From Dyella silvae (GTDB taxonomy: Bacteria; Pseudomonadota; Gammaproteobacteria; Xanthomonadales; Rhodanobacteraceae): a DNA stretch of 64,000 nucleotides. The DNA is taken from positions 496,001 to 560,000 of the forward strand of contig NZ_JAPJBQ010000003.1 of NCBI RefSeq assembly GCF_026421305.1. Reading direction: 5' to 3'. Below the pieces are notes generated by a model, which was not told the DNA's origin, searched no databases, and worked only from the letters and a program-made list of their open reading frames with translations. The translations under genes and the position numbers were made by a program. Below are positions 45,994-55,393 of the stretch, piece by piece (position 1 is the first letter of the stretch; each line of letters begins with the position of its first letter).

Positions 45994-46038
45994 GCTCTTT
46001 TCAAGAGCATGGAATGGGCCGCTTGAGCCCATTTTTTG
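45994..46038 (+). terminator. Terminator-like hairpin in the rimP leader
   Basis: AATGGGC (46013-46019) and GCCCATT (46027-46033) with a run of six T (46032-46037), ending 31 bases before the rimP ATG. Just upstream, GCTCTT (45994-45999) and AAGAGC (46003-46008) form another stem. A second terminator so close to the first gene of the operon resembles a leader attenuator; known rimP/metY leaders are structured. Confidence 0.65.
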
Positions 46039-46068
46039 TTTCTGGCGACGAGTAACGATAGGCGAATC

Positions 46069-46584
46069 ATGGACACGCAGGCACTGGCACAACGCTTCAC
46101 CGAAGTTCTGTCCGATCTGGGGCTGGAATGCATCGGCGTGGAGTTCACCCCGTCGCAGGGGCAGAGTACGCTGCGAGTTTATCTTGACACCGAGGGTCGC
46201 GAAGTCGGCCTGGACGATTGCGAGACCGCCAGCCGCGAGCTGTCGGCGTTGCTGGACGTGGAGGACCCGATTCCGGGCCACTACGTGCTGGAAGTTTCCT
46301 CTCCCGGCATCGATCGTCCTTTGTTCACGGCCGCGCAGTTCGCCAAGGTGGCGGGTACGGAAGTAAAGGTATTGCTGAAGGCGCCCCTGGAAGGACGTCG
46401 CCGCTTGCGCGGCAAGGTGGTCTCGGTGGATGGCGAGCGGATATCGCTGGAAGGCGAGGGCAAGACTTTCGAGTTCAACCACGACGCAGTGGAAAGCGCG
46501 CGTGTAGTGCCTGACTGGGTGGCGCTCGGTTACGTGCCGCAGCCCAAGCCGGGTAAGAAGCCGGGCCAGAAGGCCACGAAGTAA
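46069..46584 (+). CDS. rimP: Ribosome maturation factor RimP
   Basis: 171-residue 30S assembly factor. [20 protein letters not shown] is the diagnostic RimP core; the tail is Lys/Pro-rich. ATG 46069 fits the family N-terminus; the in-frame ATG at 46036 lies in the terminator region. nusA starts 47 bases downstream. Confidence 0.95.
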   Translation: MDTQALAQRFTEVLSDLGLECIGVEFTPSQGQSTLRVYLDTEGREVGLDDCETASRELSALLDVEDPIPGHYVLEVSSPGIDRPLFTAAQFAKVAGTEVKVLLKAPLEGRRRLRGKVVSVDGERISLEGEGKTFEFNHDAVESARVVPDWVALGYVPQPKPGKKPGQKATK

Positions 46585-46631
46585 TCAATCGAAACCGATC
46601 GGACGCAGGCTGCGTCTACGGAGTTGCTGCA

Positions 46632-48137
46632 ATGAGCAAAGAGCTTTTGCTGGTGGTTGACGCGGTTGCCAACGAAAAGGGCGTGCCGCGCGAAGTGATT
46701 TTCCAGGCAATGGAAGCGGCGCTCGCGTCCGCTGCCAAGAAGCGCTATCCGGATGAAGATCCGGATATCCGCGTGGTCATCGATCGCCACACCGGCGATT
46801 ACGAGACCTTCCGCCGTTGGGAAATCATCGCAGACGACGGTGAGATGGAATCACCGTTCCACCAGGTGCGCCTGATGGATGCCGTCGACGAGCGCGAAGG
46901 CGCTGAGGTCGGCGAGTACATCGAGACGCAGATCGAGAACGCCGAATTCGGTCGCATCGCCGCGCAGGCCGCCAAGCAGGTGATCGTGCAGCGCGTGCGC
47001 GAAGCCGAGCGCATGCAGGTGGTGGACGCCTTCCGCGATCGCGTGGGCGAGCTGGTCACCGGCATCGTCAAGCGCGTTGAGCGCGGTAACGTGTACCTCG
47101 ACCTGGGCAGCAACGCCGAAGCCTTCATTCCGCGCGACCGGACCATTCCGCGCGAGTCGGCCCGCGTTGGCGACCGCGTTCGCGGCTACCTCTACGAGGT
47201 GCGCTCGGAAGCTCGCGGCCCGCAGCTGTTCGTGTCGCGTGCCGCACCGGAATTCATGATCGAGCTGTTCAAGCTCGAAGTGCCGGAAGTCGGCCAGGGC
47301 CTGGTCGAGATCAAGGGCTGCGCCCGCGACCCGGGTGACCGCGCCAAGATCGCCGTCGTCGCGCACGATTCGCGCACCGATCCCATCGGTGCCTGCATCG
47401 GTATGCGCGGTTCGCGTGTGCAGGCCGTGTCCAACGAGCTCAACGGTGAGCGCGTGGACATCATCCTGTGGCACGAAAACCAGGCGCAGTACGTCATCAA
47501 CGCGATGGCGCCGGCGGAAGTCCAGTCCATCATCATGGACGAAGAAAAGCATTCCATGGATATCGCCGTGGCTGAGGACAAGCTGTCTCAGGCCATCGGT
47601 CGCGGTGGCCAGAACGTGCGCCTCGCCAGCAAGCTCACCGGCTGGCAGCTCAACGTGATGACGCAGGATCAGGTTGCCGCCAAGAGCGAAGCCGAACAGG
47701 AGGCCTCGCGCCAGCTGTTCATGGACAAGCTGGAAGTGGACCAGGAGATCGCCAGCATCCTCGTGCAGGAAGGCTTCTCCAGCGTCGAGGAAATCGCCTA
47801 CGTCCCGAGCGCCGAGTTGCTCGCAGTCGAAGGCTTCGACGAAGACATTGTGGAAGAGCTCCGCGCCCGCGCCCGCGACGCGCTGCTTACGGAAGCGCTG
47901 GCAGTGGAAGAGGGCATCGACGAGCACCAGCCGTCGGAAGAGCTCCTGCAACTGCCGGGCATGGACGACGCAACGGCCTACGCACTGGCTTCGCGTGAAA
48001 TCGTGACGGTGGACGACCTGGCCGATCTGGCGGTCGACGACCTGATCGATATCGAAGGTATGGACGAAGATCGTGCCGCAGCGCTGATCATGGCCGCACG
48101 TGCGCCGATGATCGCGCGTCTGGAGAAGGGTGGCTAA
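46632..48137 (+). CDS. nusA: Transcription termination/antitermination factor NusA
   Basis: 501 residues: NusA N-terminal domain (1-130), S1 domain (about 135-200, GELVTGIVKRVERGNVYLDLG), two KH domains (about 230-345, including GACIGMRGSRVQAVSNELNGERVD and AIGRGGQNVRLASKLTGW) and two acidic C-terminal HhH repeats (about 360-495). It binds RNA polymerase and nascent RNA. Confidence 0.98.
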   Translation: MSKELLLVVDAVANEKGVPREVIFQAMEAALASAAKKRYPDEDPDIRVVIDRHTGDYETFRRWEIIADDGEMESPFHQVRLMDAVDEREGAEVGEYIETQIENAEFGRIAAQAAKQVIVQRVREAERMQVVDAFRDRVGELVTGIVKRVERGNVYLDLGSNAEAFIPRDRTIPRESARVGDRVRGYLYEVRSEARGPQLFVSRAAPEFMIELFKLEVPEVGQGLVEIKGCARDPGDRAKIAVVAHDSRTDPIGACIGMRGSRVQAVSNELNGERVDIILWHENQAQYVINAMAPAEVQSIIMDEEKHSMDIAVAEDKLSQAIGRGGQNVRLASKLTGWQLNVMTQDQVAAKSEAEQEASRQLFMDKLEVDQEIASILVQEGFSSVEEIAYVPSAELLAVEGFDEDIVEELRARARDALLTEALAVEEGIDEHQPSEELLQLPGMDDATAYALASREIVTVDDLADLAVDDLIDIEGMDEDRAAALIMAARAPMIARLEKGG

Positions 48138-48265
48138 GCGCGGGCGGCAGCGCCCTGGATGGGCGCGCCGAGGGAGGCCTGAAGGGCCTTCCACCAGGGA
48201 TGGTGGTGGCCGTGCAGGCGAAGCCGTACGGACGATAAGCGCGGGAATGGCGGAGAAAGAACACG
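48138..48265 (+). promoter_or_regulatory. Structured nusA-infB spacer
   Basis: Three tandem hairpins: GCGCCC-TGGAT-GGGCGC (48150-48166), AGGCC-TGAAG-GGCCT (48175-48189) and CCACCA-GGGA-TGGTGG (48191-48206). No T-run, so not terminators; possibly translational control of infB or a RNA-processing site. Function unproven. Confidence 0.45.
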
Positions 48266-51091
48266 ATGTCCGGTGAAACGATTAAACAACTTGCCCAGAG
48301 CATGAAGGTGCCCGTCGACAAGCTGCTCACGCAGCTTGGCCAGGCTGGCATGTCCTTTTCGGACCCTGAGCAGATCATCAGCAGCACTGAAAAGATGAAG
48401 CTGCTTGGCTTCCTGCGACGCAGCCATGGCAAAGAAGCCCCGGCTGAGGGCGAGAGTGAGTCACCGCGTCAGATCACGCTCAAGCGCAGCACTCGTGGCG
48501 AACTGAAGCTGTCCACGCCGGGTGGCCGTGGTGCCACGGGTGGCGCCAAGACGGTCAACGTCGAAGTGCGCGCCAAGCGGACCTACGTCAAGCGCAGCGT
48601 CATTGCCGAAGAAGCGGGCACTGACGGCGTGCGCGAAGATGCCGTGCGCAAGTTGCAGGAATCTCAGGCGCAGCGCGATCACGAAGAGACCGAGCGTCTC
48701 GAAGCCGATCGCCGCCGCCAGGAAGAGGCCCAGCAGCGCGCCGAGGATGCTCAGCGTCAGCGTGAGGCCGAGGAAGAACAGCGTCGCCAGCAGGCTGAGG
48801 CTGAAGCTGAGGCAGCCGCGCGCGCGAAAGAGCAGCAGGAGCGTCAGGCTGCTGTTGAAGAAGTTGCTGAAGTGGCTGCTCCGGAAGTCGCGGCCGTCGT
48901 GGCAGCGCCGGCTTCGGCCGAATCGGCCGGAAAGACCGCGCCGGCTGAGGCCACCGTGCAGAAGATCGTCGACCATAGCTCGTTCGGCATGATCTTGCCG
49001 CGCATCCATGAACCGCGTCGCCGTGAGAAGAAGGTGGTTGTGGCACCGGCACCGGCGCCCGCACCGGCACCAGCTCCGGCGCCGGCCGCCGCCGCCGCGG
49101 CTCCTGGCGCCGCCGCCAACAAGACCCGTTACGCCCGCGAGCGCGACGAAGGCCCTGGTGGCAAGCGTTTTGCCGCCGGCGAGATGCATCTCAGCGACGC
49201 CGATCGTGCGCGCCGCTCCAACAATAAGCGCGGCGGCAAGGCCGGGCGTGGCTCCGGCCGCGATGTGCCGCGCTCCGGTGCAGCCTCCTCGGGCGGTCCG
49301 CACGGCTTCACGCGTCCGACCGCAGCCGTCGTGCGCGAAGTGGTCGTGGGCGACAACAACGTGGTCGCCGACCTTGCCAACAAGATGGCGGTCAAGGGTT
49401 CGGAAGTGGTCAAGGCGCTCTTCAAGATGGGCGTGATGGCCACCATCAACCAGACCATCGATCACGACACGGCCGTGTTGGTGATCGAGGAGCTCGGTCA
49501 CAAGGCCGTGGCGGTGAGCGAGAACAACGCTGAAGCCGCGCTGGCCGCCCACACGCAGAATGCCGAACTCGAGGGCGAGAAGAAGCCGCGTCCGCCGGTG
49601 GTCACCATCATGGGCCACGTCGACCACGGCAAGACCTCGACACTCGACTACATCCGCCGTACCAAGGTTGCCTCCGGTGAAGCGGGCGGCATTACGCAGC
49701 ACATTGGTGCGTACCATGTGGAAACGCCCAAGGGCGTCATCACGTTCCTCGACACCCCGGGCCATGCGGCGTTTACGTCGATGCGTGCCCGTGGCGCCCA
49801 GTCCACCGACATCGTGGTGCTGGTGGTCGCGGCCGACGATGGTGTGATGCCTCAGACGGCCGAAGCCGTGAAGCATGCGCGCGCCGCCAAGGTGCCGCTG
49901 ATCGTGGCACTCAACAAGATGGACAAGGCCGACGCCAACCCGGACCACGTCAAGCAGGGCCTCGGCAACCTGGAAGTGATTCCGGAAGAGTGGGGTGGTG
50001 ACACGCCGTTCGTGCCGATCTCCGCCAAGACCGGTATGGGCATCGACGACCTGCTCGACGCTATCCTGGTCCAGGCCGAAGTGATGGAGCTGACGGCGGT
50101 CGAAGACGGTCCGGCGTCCGGCGTGGTGATCGAGTCGAGCCTGGATCGCGGTCGCGGTCCGGTGGCGACGGTGCTGGTGCAGCAGGGCACGCTCAAGCGC
50201 GGCGACTTCGTCGTATGCGGTATCGAGTATGGCCGCATGCGTGCGCTGATCGACGAGAACGGCAAGACCGTGCAGGAAGCGGGTCCGTCGATTCCGGTGC
50301 AGGTGCTGGGTCTGTCCGGCGTGCCCGAATCCGGTGACGACTTCGTGGTGGTGGCGGACGAACGCCTCGCCCGTGAAGTGGCCGCCGAGCGTCAGCTCAA
50401 GCGCCGCGAAACCCGCATGGTCAGCAAGGCCAACCGCCTTGAGGACATCATGGCCCAGATGGCACAGGGTGCCGAGCAGCAGACGCTCAACATCCTGGTC
50501 AAGGCCGACGTGCAGGGTTCGGTGCAGGCGCTGCGCGAGTCCCTCAGCGCGATCGGCAACGAGAACGTGAAGGTCAACGTGATCGCGGCCGGTGTCGGTG
50601 GTATCACCGAATCCGACGCCACGCTGGCCGCGGCCTCCAAGGCGCTGGTCATCGGCTTCAACGTCCGTGCCGATGCCTCGGCACGCAAGGTGATCGATAC
50701 CTCGGGCCTCGACGTTCGTTACTTCTCGATCATCTATGACGTGATCGACCAGGTGAAGCAGGCCGCTTCGGGTCTGCTGGGCAAGGAAGTGCGCGAAGAG
50801 ATCATCGGCGTCGCTCAGGTGCGCGAGGTCTTCCGTAGCTCCAAGTTCGGCGCAGTGGCCGGTTGTATGGTCATCGAAGGCACGGTCAAGCGCAGCAAGC
50901 CGATCCGCGTGTTGCGCGACAACACGGTGGTCTTCCAGGGCGAACTGGAATCGCTGCGTCGCTTCAAGGACCTCGTCGACGAAGTGCGTAACGGCATGGA
51001 ATGCGGTATCGCCGTGAAGCAGTACAACGACGTCAAGGTCGGCGACCAGATCGAGTGCTTTGAGCGTATCGAGGTGGCCCGCACGCTGTAA
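48266..51091 (+). CDS. infB: Translation initiation factor IF-2
   Basis: 941-residue GTPase that brings fMet-tRNA to the 30S P site. The N-terminal IF2 helical domain (about 1-55) is followed by a long charged coiled-coil and Ala/Pro-rich region (about 125-310), then the G domain with G1 GHVDHGKT at about residues 450-457, G3 DTPGHAAF, G4 NKMDKAD and C-terminal domains II-IV. Length is normal for gammaproteobacteria. rbfA and truB follow, as expected. Confidence 0.98.
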   Translation: MSGETIKQLAQSMKVPVDKLLTQLGQAGMSFSDPEQIISSTEKMKLLGFLRRSHGKEAPAEGESESPRQITLKRSTRGELKLSTPGGRGATGGAKTVNVEVRAKRTYVKRSVIAEEAGTDGVREDAVRKLQESQAQRDHEETERLEADRRRQEEAQQRAEDAQRQREAEEEQRRQQAEAEAEAAARAKEQQERQAAVEEVAEVAAPEVAAVVAAPASAESAGKTAPAEATVQKIVDHSSFGMILPRIHEPRRREKKVVVAPAPAPAPAPAPAPAAAAAAPGAAANKTRYARERDEGPGGKRFAAGEMHLSDADRARRSNNKRGGKAGRGSGRDVPRSGAASSGGPHGFTRPTAAVVREVVVGDNNVVADLANKMAVKGSEVVKALFKMGVMATINQTIDHDTAVLVIEELGHKAVAVSENNAEAALAAHTQNAELEGEKKPRPPVVTIMGHVDHGKTSTLDYIRRTKVASGEAGGITQHIGAYHVETPKGVITFLDTPGHAAFTSMRARGAQSTDIVVLVVAADDGVMPQTAEAVKHARAAKVPLIVALNKMDKADANPDHVKQGLGNLEVIPEEWGGDTPFVPISAKTGMGIDDLLDAILVQAEVMELTAVEDGPASGVVIESSLDRGRGPVATVLVQQGTLKRGDFVVCGIEYGRMRALIDENGKTVQEAGPSIPVQVLGLSGVPESGDDFVVVADERLAREVAAERQLKRRETRMVSKANRLEDIMAQMAQGAEQQTLNILVKADVQGSVQALRESLSAIGNENVKVNVIAAGVGGITESDATLAAASKALVIGFNVRADASARKVIDTSGLDVRYFSIIYDVIDQVKQAASGLLGKEVREEIIGVAQVREVFRSSKFGAVAGCMVIEGTVKRSKPIRVLRDNTVVFQGELESLRRFKDLVDEVRNGMECGIAVKQYNDVKVGDQIECFERIEVARTL

Positions 51092-51092
51092 T

Positions 51093-51122
51093 GGTGACCG
51101 GCCTGCGAACCGGGCCGTCACC
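51093..51122 (+). other. Hairpin between infB and rbfA
   Basis: GGTGAC (51093-51098) pairs with GTCACC (51117-51122), with further GGCC/GGCC pairing inside. Followed by GGTGGTTTTATC rather than a clean T-run, so it is at best a weak terminator or processing site. Confidence 0.4.
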
Positions 51123-51284
51123 CCAGCGGTGGTTTTATCGGCGGGCGGTGTGGACTTCCACATCGCTCGCTTCGTTTTTCGGGGCTGGCCGTGTCGGCGG
51201 GCCCCACCTTGAACAGTGCGGCCATGGATGGTCGCTTTTTGCCCGTCGCGTTCACGGATGAACGCAAAGACTGAGGAGTGCGTC

Positions 51285-51674
51285 ATGCCTTCACGCGATT
51301 TCAAGCGTACCGACCGCGTCGGCGCCGAGCTGCGCCGCGAACTGGCCCTGTTGGTCCATGCTGCCGTGCGCGATCACGGCCTGCCGTCGGTCAGCGTGTC
51401 GGACGTCGAGGTCACCCGTGACCTGGACTGGGCCACGGTTTGGGTCACCGCGCTTCAGCCAGAGCGTTCCGTCGAGGCCATGAAGGCGCTCAAGGAGCTG
51501 GCCATCGAATTCCGTCGCGAGCTGTCGCGCACCATGCGGCTGCGCCGGGTGCCGGAGCTGCGCTTCAAGTACGACGACTCGGTCGACAAAGGCGAGCGCA
51601 TCGAACACCTGCTGAAGCAGGACGCGGCGCGCACGCCGGCGCCGGGCGAAGAAGGCGAAAGCACGGAAGACTAA
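51285..51674 (+). CDS. rbfA: 30S ribosome-binding factor RbfA
   Basis: 129-residue KH-fold factor for 30S maturation. ATG 51285 (MPSRDFKRTDRVGAELRREL) follows GAGGAG at good spacing. The core VSDVEVTRDLDWATVWVTAL and ELRFKYDDSVDKGERIEHLL are diagnostic. truB starts 16 bases later. Confidence 0.96.
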   Translation: MPSRDFKRTDRVGAELRRELALLVHAAVRDHGLPSVSVSDVEVTRDLDWATVWVTALQPERSVEAMKALKELAIEFRRELSRTMRLRRVPELRFKYDDSVDKGERIEHLLKQDAARTPAPGEEGESTED

Positions 51675-51690
51675 GGGTGAAGATGTCCGC

Positions 51691-52629
51691 ATGAAGCGCC
51701 GCATCCGTTTTCGCGACCTGCACGGCATCGTGTTGCTGGACAAGCCGCTGGGGTTGAGCTCCAACGCGGCCCTGCAGGTGGTTCGCAAAGGCATTTTCCG
51801 GGCAGAGAAGGGCGGCCACACCGGCGCGCTCGATCCGCTGGCCACGGGCCTGTTGCCGCTCTGCTTCGGCGAAGCCACCAAGCTTGCCGGCATGCTGCTG
51901 GGCTCCCGCAAGGCCTATCTGGCCGAGTGCAAGCTGGGCGCGACCACCAATACCGCCGACCTCGAGGGAGAAATCGTGCTGGAGCGGCCGGTGCCCGTGC
52001 TCTCCGATGCCGCCATCGAGGCTGCGCTGGCCAAGCTGCGTGGACGCATCACTCAGGTGCCGCCGGCTTTTTCAGCGATCAAGCGCGATGGCGAGCCGCT
52101 TTACGTCAAGGCTCGGCGCGGCGAAGCGGTGGACGTGCCTGCGCGCGAGGTGGAGGTTTACCGGCTGGACGTGGTTTCCCGTTCGGACGACAGCCTCACC
52201 CTGTATGTCGAATGCGGCTCTGGCACCTACATCCGGAGCTTGGCCGTGGACCTGGGTGAGGACCTGGGCTGCGGCGCCCACCTGACAGCCCTGCGGCGCC
52301 TCTGGGTGGAGCCGTTCAAGGAGCCGGCCATGGTCACGGTCGAGCAGCTTCAGGCCGCAGCAGAGCAGGGCGATGACGCCTTGCTGGCGCTACTGCTGCC
52401 GGTGTCGGCCGGCCTGGCGGGGTTGCCCGTGCTGAGGTTGGATGCGGCGCGCACCGCGGCCGTCTCACAGGGGCAGCAGATTCCGATCGACCCCTCGCTG
52501 AGCGGACAGCAGGCGGTGTTTGGCGATGACGGTCGTTTGTTGATCCTGGGCGAGGCGGTGGACGGAAAGCTGCATATCGTGCGGGGCTTCAATCTGCCGC
52601 CTGAAGGCCAGGATGGCAGCAAAACATGA
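51691..52629 (+). CDS. truB: tRNA pseudouridine(55) synthase TruB
   Basis: Makes pseudouridine 55 in the T-loop of tRNAs. 312 residues. Catalytic Asp48 is in GGHTGALDPLATGLLP; VPPAFSAIKRDGEPLYVKAR and CGSGTYIRSLAVDLGEDLG are further motifs. The C-terminal PUA-like domain covers about 240-305. Confidence 0.97.
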   Translation: MKRRIRFRDLHGIVLLDKPLGLSSNAALQVVRKGIFRAEKGGHTGALDPLATGLLPLCFGEATKLAGMLLGSRKAYLAECKLGATTNTADLEGEIVLERPVPVLSDAAIEAALAKLRGRITQVPPAFSAIKRDGEPLYVKARRGEAVDVPAREVEVYRLDVVSRSDDSLTLYVECGSGTYIRSLAVDLGEDLGCGAHLTALRRLWVEPFKEPAMVTVEQLQAAAEQGDDALLALLLPVSAGLAGLPVLRLDAARTAAVSQGQQIPIDPSLSGQQAVFGDDGRLLILGEAVDGKLHIVRGFNLPPEGQDGSKT

Positions 52630-52634
52630 CGGTC

Positions 52635-52664
52635 TTGTTGTCATAGGGCTCCGCTCGCTACAAT
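52635..52664 (+). promoter_or_regulatory. Probable rpsO promoter
   Basis: TTGTTG (52635-52640), 18-bp spacer, TACAAT (52659-52664); a TTGTCA at 52638 with 15-bp spacing is an alternative -35. GCTCCG (52648-52653) and CGGAGC (52666-52671) form an inverted repeat around the -10. The predicted start is about 52671. Confidence 0.6.
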
Positions 52665-52697
52665 ACGGAGCTTGTTCGAGAATTTTCATTCATCAAG

Positions 52698-52755
52698 GCG
52701 AAGCTTGCGCAACGTCATCCTGTGACGTTGCGCAAGCTTCGCACCCGTTTTTTTA
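52698..52755 (+). terminator. Perfect 20-bp stem-loop with T-run in the rpsO leader
   Basis: Left arm 52698-52717 and right arm 52723-52742 are exactly complementary (core AAGCTTGCGCAACGTCA), loop TCCTG, followed after ACCCG by seven T (52748-52754). The rpsO Shine-Dalgarno AGGAAG begins immediately after, and the ATG is at 52768. It has all features of an intrinsic terminator or attenuator. Confidence 0.8.
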
Positions 52756-52767
52756 GGAAGAGATCCC

Positions 52768-53037
52768 ATGTCCCTTACCGCAGAACAGACCGGCAAGATC
52801 ATCGCTGACTTCGGCCGCGTGCCGAACGACACCGGTTCGCCGGAAGTCCAGGTGGCCCTGCTGTCGGCTCGCATCGACCACCTCACCGGCCACTTCAAAG
52901 AGCATAAGCAGGATCACCACTCCCGCCGTGGTCTGCTGAAGCTGGTCAACCAGCGCAAGCGTCTGCTGACGTACCTGAAGGATCGTGACCTGGCTCGTTA
53001 CCAGGGCCTCATCGAGCGCCTCGGCCTCCGTCGCTAA
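52768..53037 (+). CDS. rpsO: 30S ribosomal protein S15
   Basis: 89-residue primary 16S-binding protein. [16 protein letters not shown]-type motif ([19 protein letters not shown]) and the C-terminal LGLRR are exact family features. Between truB and pnp, the conserved place. In E. coli S15 represses its own translation; the leader here is different in layout. Confidence 0.98.
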   Translation: MSLTAEQTGKIIADFGRVPNDTGSPEVQVALLSARIDHLTGHFKEHKQDHHSRRGLLKLVNQRKRLLTYLKDRDLARYQGLIERLGLRR

Positions 53038-53044
53038 GGTTGAT

Positions 53045-53097
53045 GTTTTGCGTTCATCCGTGAACGCAAAACTCAAAAAGCGGCCATTCATGGCCGC
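53045..53097 (+). promoter_or_regulatory. Tandem hairpins between rpsO and pnp
   Basis: GTTTTGCGTTCA (53045-53056) pairs with TGAACGCAAAAC (53061-53072); GCGGCCA (53080-53086) pairs with TGGCCGC (53091-53097). The first may be the rpsO terminator in the absence of a T-run, or, as in E. coli, an RNase III site in the pnp leader. They end 23 bases before the pnp GTG. Confidence 0.6.
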
Positions 53098-53120
53098 ACT
53101 TTCAAATTCAGGATAAGACA

Positions 53121-55226
53121 GTGGCGAAAGTAACCAAGTCATTCCAGTTCGGTAGTCACGAAGTCACACTGGAGACGGGCGAAATCGCCCGCCAGGCTTC
53201 CGGTGCCGTCATGGTCAGCATGGGCGGCACCGTCGTGCTGGTCACCGTGGTGGCCAATGCCAAGGCGAAGGAAGGTCAGGACTTCTTCCCGCTCACGGTC
53301 GACTACGTGGAGAAGTTCTACTCCGCCGGTCGCATCCCGGGTGGCTTCTTCAAGCGCGAAGGCCGCCCGACCGAGAAGGAAACGCTGACCTCGCGTCTGA
53401 TCGATCGCCCGGTGCGTCCGCTGTTCCCGGAAGAGTTCAAGAACGAAGTGCAGGTCATCGCACAGGTCGTGTCGCTGAACCCGGAAATCGACGGTGACAT
53501 CCCTGCCATGCTGGGCGCCTCCGCCGCGCTGAGCCTCGCCGGCATCCCGTTCAAGGGTCCGATCGGCGCCGCCCGCGTCGGTTACGCCAACGGCCAGTAC
53601 CTGCTGAACCCGACCGCTACCGAGCTGAAGAGCTCGCAGCTGGACCTGGTTGTCGCCGGTACCTCCAACGCCGTGCTGATGGTCGAATCCGAAGCGCAGA
53701 TGCTGTCGGAAGACGTGATGCTGGGCGCCGTGGTGTTCGGTCACCAGCAGATGCAGGTGGCCATCCGTGCCATCGCCGAGCTGGCCACCGAAGCTGCCCG
53801 TCCGTCCATGGTCTGGGAAGCCCCGGCCCGTAACGAGTCGCTGATCGCCGCCCTGACGGGTGCCGTCGGCAACCAGCTGGAAACCGCCTTCCAGGTGCGT
53901 GACAAGCTGCAGCGCCGCGACGCCATCGCCGCCATCAAGGCCGACGTGCTGGCCTCGCTGGCCGCCGACGTCGAAGCCAAGGGCTGGGACAAGGCCGAGC
54001 TGTCGAAGGAATTCGCCGAGCTCGAATACCGCACCATGCGCGACGGCGTCCTGAAGACCAAGATCCGCATCGACGGCCGTAACCTGGACGACGTTCGTCC
54101 GATCACCGTCCGCGTCGGCGTACTGCCGCGCACCCACGGTTCGGCGCTGTTCACCCGCGGCGAAACCCAGGCGCTGGTCGTGACCACGCTGGGCACCACG
54201 CGCGATGCGCAGATCATCGATGCGCCGGAAGGCGAGTCGAAGGATGCCTTCCTGTTCCATTACAACTTCCCGCCGTTCTCGGTGGGCGAGGCTGGCCGTT
54301 TCGGTGCGCCGAAGCGTCGCGAAATCGGCCATGGCCGTCTCGCCAAGCGCGGCGTGCAGGCCGTCAAGCCGTCCATCGAGGAGTTCCCGTACGTGGTTCG
54401 CGTGGTCTCGGAAATCACCGAGTCCAACGGTTCCTCGTCGATGGCTTCGGTGTGCGGTTCCTCGCTCGCCATGATGGACGCCGGCATCCCGCTGAAGGCA
54501 CCGGTGGCTGGTATCGCCATGGGCCTGGTGAAGGAAGGCAACGACTTCGTCGTGCTGTCCGACATCCTGGGTGACGAAGATCACCTCGGCGACATGGACT
54601 TCAAGGTGGCCGGTAGCGCCGATGGCATCTCCGCGCTGCAGATGGACATCAAGATCGACGGCATCACCGAAGAGATCATGAAGGTGGCGCTGGCCCAGGC
54701 CAAGCGTGGTCGTCTGCACATCCTCGGCGAAATGGCGAAGGTCATCAGCACCCCGCGCACCGAGATGAGCGAGTTCGCCCCGCGTCTGCTGACCATCAAG
54801 ATCCATCCGGACAAGATCCGCGAAGTGATCGGCAAGGGTGGCGCCACCATCCGTTCGATCACCGAAGAGACCGGCACCACCATCGACATCAGCGACGACG
54901 GCACGGTCGTGATCGCCTCGGTCAACCGCGAAGCGGCCAACGCTGCCAAGGCGCGCATCGAGCAGATCGTTTCCGACGTCGAGCCGGGCCGCATCTACGA
55001 GGGCAAGGTCGCCAAGCTGATGGATTTCGGCGCGTTCGTGACCATCATGCCGGGCAAGGACGGCCTGGTGCACGTCTCGCAGATTTCCAGCGAGCGCGTG
55101 GAGAAGGTCTCCGACAAGCTTAAGGAAGGCGATATCGTCAAGGTCAAGGTGCTCGAAGTGGACAAGCAGGGCCGTATCCGCCTGTCCATGAAGGCTGTGG
55201 CCGAAGACGAAGGCGCCAACGCCTAA
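53121..55226 (+). CDS. pnp: Polyribonucleotide nucleotidyltransferase (PNPase)
   Basis: 3'-5' phosphorolytic exoribonuclease, trimeric. 701 residues starting at GTG 53121 ([11 protein letters not shown]), preceded by AGGATAA. Two RNase PH-like domains, the linking helical domain, a KH domain at about 555-615 ([17 protein letters not shown]) and an S1 domain at about 620-690 ([17 protein letters not shown]). A terminator follows. Confidence 0.98.
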   Translation: MAKVTKSFQFGSHEVTLETGEIARQASGAVMVSMGGTVVLVTVVANAKAKEGQDFFPLTVDYVEKFYSAGRIPGGFFKREGRPTEKETLTSRLIDRPVRPLFPEEFKNEVQVIAQVVSLNPEIDGDIPAMLGASAALSLAGIPFKGPIGAARVGYANGQYLLNPTATELKSSQLDLVVAGTSNAVLMVESEAQMLSEDVMLGAVVFGHQQMQVAIRAIAELATEAARPSMVWEAPARNESLIAALTGAVGNQLETAFQVRDKLQRRDAIAAIKADVLASLAADVEAKGWDKAELSKEFAELEYRTMRDGVLKTKIRIDGRNLDDVRPITVRVGVLPRTHGSALFTRGETQALVVTTLGTTRDAQIIDAPEGESKDAFLFHYNFPPFSVGEAGRFGAPKRREIGHGRLAKRGVQAVKPSIEEFPYVVRVVSEITESNGSSSMASVCGSSLAMMDAGIPLKAPVAGIAMGLVKEGNDFVVLSDILGDEDHLGDMDFKVAGSADGISALQMDIKIDGITEEIMKVALAQAKRGRLHILGEMAKVISTPRTEMSEFAPRLLTIKIHPDKIREVIGKGGATIRSITEETGTTIDISDDGTVVIASVNREAANAAKARIEQIVSDVEPGRIYEGKVAKLMDFGAFVTIMPGKDGLVHVSQISSERVEKVSDKLKEGDIVKVKVLEVDKQGRIRLSMKAVAEDEGANA

Positions 55227-55250
55227 GCCTCACGGTAGCAAGAAGTCGCG

Positions 55251-55277
55251 AAAGCCCGGCCCTGTGCCGGGCTTTTG
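55251..55277 (+). terminator. Intrinsic terminator after pnp
   Basis: AAAGCCCGGC (55251-55260) and GCCGGGCTTT (55266-55275) with a 5-base loop, followed by TGCTTTTC. Confidence 0.88.
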
Positions 55278-55393
55278 CTTTTCTGCACTGCATCATGTGG
55301 TGGCGCTGCGCTTTACCTACGCCCTAATGGGCTTTTTGCGTTCGTTGCAACCTGCTTTTGCTAGGATGCCGTGAGCATCGTGAGGACGTAGGC

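Noticed and set aside
48461-51304. 947-codon minus-strand open frame opposite infB
   Set aside because: Same cause; translation is His/Leu/Gly low complexity with no recognisable motif.
53139-55073. 644-codon minus-strand open frame opposite pnp
   Set aside because: Antisense to an intact PNPase; no ribosome-binding site or domain signature.
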